Shown piece by piece: positions 60,142 to 64,000 of a stretch of 64,000 bases of DNA. The notes under the pieces are model-generated. The model was not told the DNA's origin. It made no database searches and was given only the letters and a program-made list of their open reading frames with translations. Source of the DNA: Immersiella caudata (taxonomy: Eukaryota > Ascomycota > Sordariomycetes > Sordariales > Lasiosphaeriaceae). Position numbers and translations under genes: made by a program. The stretch is from NCBI GenBank assembly GCA_030512335.1, contig JAULSU010000002.1, positions 2,914,001 through 2,978,000 of the forward strand. Reading direction: 5' to 3'. Within the stretch, counting starts at the first letter, position 1, and each line of letters begins with the position of its first letter.

Positions 60142-63100
60142 TCATCCCCAAAGTGGCGCTGTGACCTCGACGGCCCGCTCTACCACCGCCCTGACTCTGT
60201 CGCCGAAGACCTTGTTATTGCTCTCTACCTCTAGGTCCTCCAGCCATACCGTAGCCTCCATCTTCTCGACTTTAATTGCCACACCGGGCACGGGAATGCC
60301 CAGGCGGTGCAGTCGCTCGAGCTCGGCGTTTTGGCGCTCCCTGAGACGGCGCTCCTCCTCCTCCTCATCCTCTGAGACGTCCATCGAGGCATCTTCGTTG
60401 TCTGAGGTCTCGGCTCCAGATTCCTTCTTCTTTGTTGCCGGCAGAGGTAGTGGCGGTAGGGACGAGGGTTTGGGCTCTGCGATAGGCGACACGTTGTCTG
60501 CGCCAAACTGCGCTTCGAGGAACATCATGAGACGCTCAAGACGCTCTTGTGGCGATAGATGTGCATGGAGATTACGCGTCGGAAGGTCAAATGTTTCGCC
60601 GTGGGCGTGCGGATGCTTGCTAGCAGAGCCTGGGAACGGTTAGTATGTACTGGGAGGAGAGGGAGAGTATAGTTGGCTTACGCTTCACGGCAGCGGGACT
60701 GCTCTCGACGTTCGTCAATACAAACATGACAGAGTCGGCGATGCCGTCGTTGAGCATGTTGCCCTCCCATTCCAGTTCGATTTCGCCACCCTTGCGATAC
60801 CGTACGGTGACACAGTCCATGATCAGGTATGAGGCAACAACATCGTCCTCTTCTGACTCGACCGGCTCGTCTTCAGCCTTCCCATTGCCGTTGCTGCCGG
60901 TGTGCTCCTCTGCCTTCGGTTTCGATTCCAGAATCTCATCGATGCTCCCAAACGTACCCTCCAGAGCCCACTTGATGAGATCGAGACCGGCTGCGCTAAG
61001 CCGGAGGCGCTGTTTACAGACAATGGTCGTTGTGGTGAGGCCAGCGTACTCGCGCAGATCTTCAGGAGCCATCAGGGACATCTTGAAGTCGTTTTGCACT
61101 AGTACGCCAGTAATGAGTTGCGGCTCATGTGCCCATGTTCCCTTGGCATCGCTAATAGGAGGAGGGATTGCAGCCAGCTTGCCCACCACTTTGGCCACCT
61201 TGTCTGCTTTGAAAGGAATGCGAAGCTCTTCGCAGTTTCGCGGGCTGAAGACCTTGACTTTGTTTGTCTTATTTGCGTTCCGTGAAAGAACCTTTGACTT
61301 GAAGCGCATCATGTTGTGAATCTCGCCGTGCACAAGGATCTGCTCAATGTCAATATCAGGTCCAAGACGAGGCGGCTAGACATGTCAGTGCTACTTACGA
61401 CAACAGGGGCGCCGACTTCCTCGACAAACTCTAGGTTTTCCGTACCGTCGACGTGCGCAGCGAAGGAGTATTCATGGACGGTGCAGCGCCGGGGGATCAT
61501 AACTTTCTCGTTGTCGCCACCTGGTTTCCTGGCGCCGCCCAAATTCCTCGACATGACCGATTGAATCTGGTCCGGCTCCTGCATGATCTGCTTTGCCATG
61601 GTCCCCTCGACGCTGTAACCGGTAATGATTACACCGTTCTTCTCGCTTGGGGCCCATCTTTCCAAGAGCTCGCGGCTCACGCCGTTCTGCAGCATACCGG
61701 GACTGGCCAACATCACGCAACCCCCGACATCTTCAAACCGGTCAATGTTTTTTAGTGAGCGGATGAAGTTGAAGTCCCATGGACCTCCTTTCCCAGTGCC
61801 ATCTCCAGCAGCCTCGGCCTCGGCCATTCGCTCCCTGAAGAGTCGTCTGATGTTGTCGTTCATGGCACTCAGGTAAGTCTGGTACACCGTCATACACTTG
61901 CGGGCCAGGTTACTAGCGTAGTAGATGGGGAATTTCTGGTAGTCTGGGTGTTTCTCCCAGTATTCGTCCAGAATAAGCAAGAGCTCTTGCGCACGACCAA
62001 GCGCGAAGACGGGCATCAGCACGCGGCCTCCACGGTTGAGGATGCTTGTAATTGACTTCATCAACGCTTGCTCGCGTTCAAGCCGTGGAACGTGCGAGGC
62101 AACACCATAGGTGGACTCTGTGATCAAAACATCGATCTTGACGCCCTTCGGGACCTCGGCTGAAACCAAGTGTCGGTCTTGTTCGCGGGAGTAGTCACCA
62201 GTGAAGAAGATGTTGAGACCGGCAATTTCAATGTGGAACATGGCCGCTCCCAAAACGTGGCCAGCAGGGTACGGCGTAATCCTAATGGACGAGATAGTAT
62301 GAGTGGTGTGGTAGTCGATGGCTTCTATCTGCGGAAAAGTGTTGATATGGTCTTGCTCTGTGTAGACCAACTGCGTCGTCGGATTTGACGAAGTGTTTCC
62401 AACACGCACGCTGTCCTGAATGAGCCACTTGTAGATGGCCTTGGTGGGATGCGTCATGAAGACCCGGCCCCGGAAATTTGTCTTGGCCAAGACATATGGT
62501 AGCGAAGCAGCATGGTCGATATGGAAACTATATCGAGTTAGTCAGAATATGCGTTGGAGATATGAAAGCTGGCTAAGTATCATGGGCCGCAGCAAGGAGC
62601 AGGGCAAAGGGCAGGGGGCAGAGGCAGGAGGCGTCAAAGCTGGGGCAGCGGTGGGCAATGGGCGACAAGATCTTGTATTTTGATATCTGAGTACATACGG
62701 ATGGTACACGCTGCTGTAAAATAGCAACAGCCGAAAAGGCGAAGGCCCAGCAAGGCCCCAGTCAAATGACGATGCTCCGGTAGTTGATCAAGAGTCCGCC
62801 TCTACCTATCTTGCCCCGAGCCAGACACCGCGTGACTCACGTTACATTCAAGGGTGCATGGGGGAAAAGGTGGCTTACTGGCTGATGAGGAGCACGTCAA
62901 CGGTGCTGAGGTCGAAATCGTCAAAAAACGGGAGAGCCGCAAGACCGTCGTAAGCTGGATGCTGGCCGGCATCAAGCTGCAATGGATCCCCTAGTCAGCC
63001 GGGGAGACTCGTAGAATGTGGAAACTGTGTAGCACGTACCATGACCGTCTTTCCCTTGTACTGGATGATGTGACACGAACGGCCGACCTCATTGCCGCCG

Positions 63101-63192
63101 CCCAAACAGAGGAAGGTGAGCTCATCAGCAGGGTCGACAGGCTCCTCAGGTACTGCCGATGCCATCGCGGCCGCTTTCCTCTTGGAGGCCAT
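60142..63192 (-). CDS. ysh1: Cleavage and polyadenylation endonuclease Ysh1/CPSF73
   Basis: The zinc endonuclease that cuts pre-mRNA before polyadenylation, in the CPF complex. Five exons: 63192-63040, 62976-62879, 62527-61399, 61339-60682, 60629-60142, giving 841 residues. Introns are 63, 351, 59 and 52 nt, all GT-AG. The metallo-beta-lactamase signature forms only after splicing: His84-Phe-His86-Ile-Asp88-His89. Further motifs are [23 protein letters not shown] and the beta-CASP region with [33 protein letters not shown] and [13 protein letters not shown] metal ligand. The C-terminal dimer domain (about 660-841) carries an acidic Glu-rich stretch. The 351-nt second intron is by far the longest in the window. 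Divergent from the Q-rich gene. Confidence 0.96.
62528..62878 (-). other. Unusually long intron 2 of YSH1 (351 nt)
   Basis: Donor GTAAGC at 62878, acceptor GATATAG at 62528. Typical introns here are 47-120 nt. The intron interrupts the codon of the first metal-binding His. It holds a C/T-rich stretch and possible box D (CTGA) words near its 3' end, but no clear C/D or H/ACA snoRNA could be drawn. Confidence 0.75.
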
Positions 63193-63871
63193 GATGGGCG
63201 ACCTGAGATTGCGCTTCTACACTAGCCGTGGATCTTTCTACTGAGCTCGTGATGCGACCATCACGCATGCACATGAGAACCAAACAAAAAACACGATTGT
63301 AGCTAGTGGCTATCGGAAGAATGGCGCAATCTCAGATGGTGATCCTTGACGATCTCAAAGAGCGTGTTGATGGCGAATGAAGAAAGAGCCGTTGCAAATG
63401 ATGGGGAGCGTGGTCGGGGTTTGAATGAAATGCGGCTCAAAGCCGAGGGCAGGTCGCTGAATATCGACGCTCGGACCACATGACAGCCTGTGCACGGGAA
63501 GAGAGGTTGGCAGCACGTGACGAAATCAGACGCGACAAGACTCGGGGCGATGTGCCTCTCGGTTTTGAAATCTGATGCCACCCCCGAACGATATCTGAAA
63601 TCCACCGCGACCACAACGCGCCCAATGCTATTGAGCCCCGCGCACAATAAGAACCGTATGGAACAATAAGAGGGGTTCCATTGCTCCGATCATTATTTCG
63701 GATGGGAGCCAGGAAGAGCGGTTTAGCCACCAACGCAGGTTCGCCTGCCTAGGTCTGGACCTCGCCAAACCCGCACCCCACACCTTCCACCTTTCGCAAC
63801 GCGAGCAACCCGACCTCAGCGCCTCTGTTGCCGCGGTCGCCGCGCGCTCCTCTAACTTCACATCGCTCAAG
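63193..63871. promoter_or_regulatory. Divergent promoter, YSH1 / Q-rich gene
   Basis: 679 bp between divergent start codons. No clear TATA box; small frames on the minus strand are not supported. Confidence 0.5.
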
Positions 63872-64000
63872 ATGGCGCAACCGCAGTCGCAGATACCCCA
63901 AATGCCGCAAATGAACCAGCTGCCCCAGGCGCCTCAGATGTCCCCTCAGATGTCGCCTCAACTAGGACAGCTGCAGCAGCAACATCAGATGCAGCAGCAG
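63872..64000 (+). CDS. Start of a Gln/Met/Pro-rich protein, cut by the window edge
   Basis: ATG at 63872 opens a frame that stays open to the last base (43 codons). The product begins MAQPQSQIPQMPQMN and continues with QMSPQ and poly-Gln repeats. Such N-termini occur in SWI/SNF, Mediator and RNA-binding proteins; nothing decides between them. The head-to-head position with YSH1 at a normal promoter distance supports a real gene. The start context (AAGATGGCG) is good. Confidence 0.6.
   Translation, partial: MAQPQSQIPQMPQMNQLPQAPQMSPQMSPQLGQLQQQHQMQQQ

Overview
The window is nuclear DNA of a filamentous ascomycete, most likely a Sordariomycete (Sordariales/Chaetomiaceae-like). The reasons are many short introns (47-120 nt) with GTNNGT donors and CTAAC branch sites, GC-rich coding sequence, an OMP decarboxylase with the long Pezizomycotina insertion, and filamentous-fungal gene families (Uds1, DscB-type rhomboid, MATA-HMG-type factor). 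The species cannot be fixed from sequence alone. There is no rRNA gene, no convincing tRNA, no coding transposon and no sign of RIP.

I support 18 protein-coding genes, one of them cut by the right edge. In order: OMP decarboxylase (-, 750-1880); PI synthase (+, 4170-5244); a coiled-coil/NYN-like/tandem CCCH protein (+, 6790-8628); SRP19/Sec65 (+, 9344-10186); dynactin p150Glued (-, 10408-14465); an HMG-box factor (-, 15363-18069); Rvb1 (-, 19297-20865); an EamA/DMT transporter (-, 21524-23063); a Poa1-type macrodomain phosphatase (+, 24632-25535); TAF13 (-, 25778-26322); Kish/Ksh1 (+, 26799-27269); a Sok1/TCP11 protein (+, 35642-37708); V-ATPase subunit a (-, 40378-43159); an F-box/LRR-like protein (-, 43782-45804); an ING/PHD chromatin protein (-, 49617-51980); a cis-prenyltransferase (-, 52690-53866); Dsc2 (+, 54506-55371); Uds1 (+, 56463-59499); Ysh1/CPSF73 (-, 60142-63192); and the first codons of a Gln/Met/Pro-rich protein (+, 63872 onward). 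The exon boundaries given were worked out by hand from frame continuity, splice consensus and family alignment.

Most genes are housekeeping: pyrimidine and phospholipid synthesis, SRP targeting, dynein transport, chromatin remodelling (Rvb1, ING), TFIID, secretion (Ksh1), V-ATPase, dolichol synthesis, SREBP/ER quality control (Dsc2) and mRNA 3' end processing. There is no biosynthetic cluster or operon. Three divergent pairs share short promoters: TAF13/KSH1 (476 bp), RER2/DSC2 (639 bp) and YSH1/the Q-rich gene (679 bp).

Two stretches lack recognisable genes: 27270-35641 (8.4 kb) and 45805-49616 (3.8 kb). The most notable items are a predicted NYN-type nuclease joined to tandem CCCH fingers (Regnase-like by analogy), a 255-bp imperfect palindrome with flanking 7-bp direct repeats upstream of the macrodomain gene (MITE- or hairpin-RNA-like), and a 50-bp tandem duplication just upstream of SEC65.
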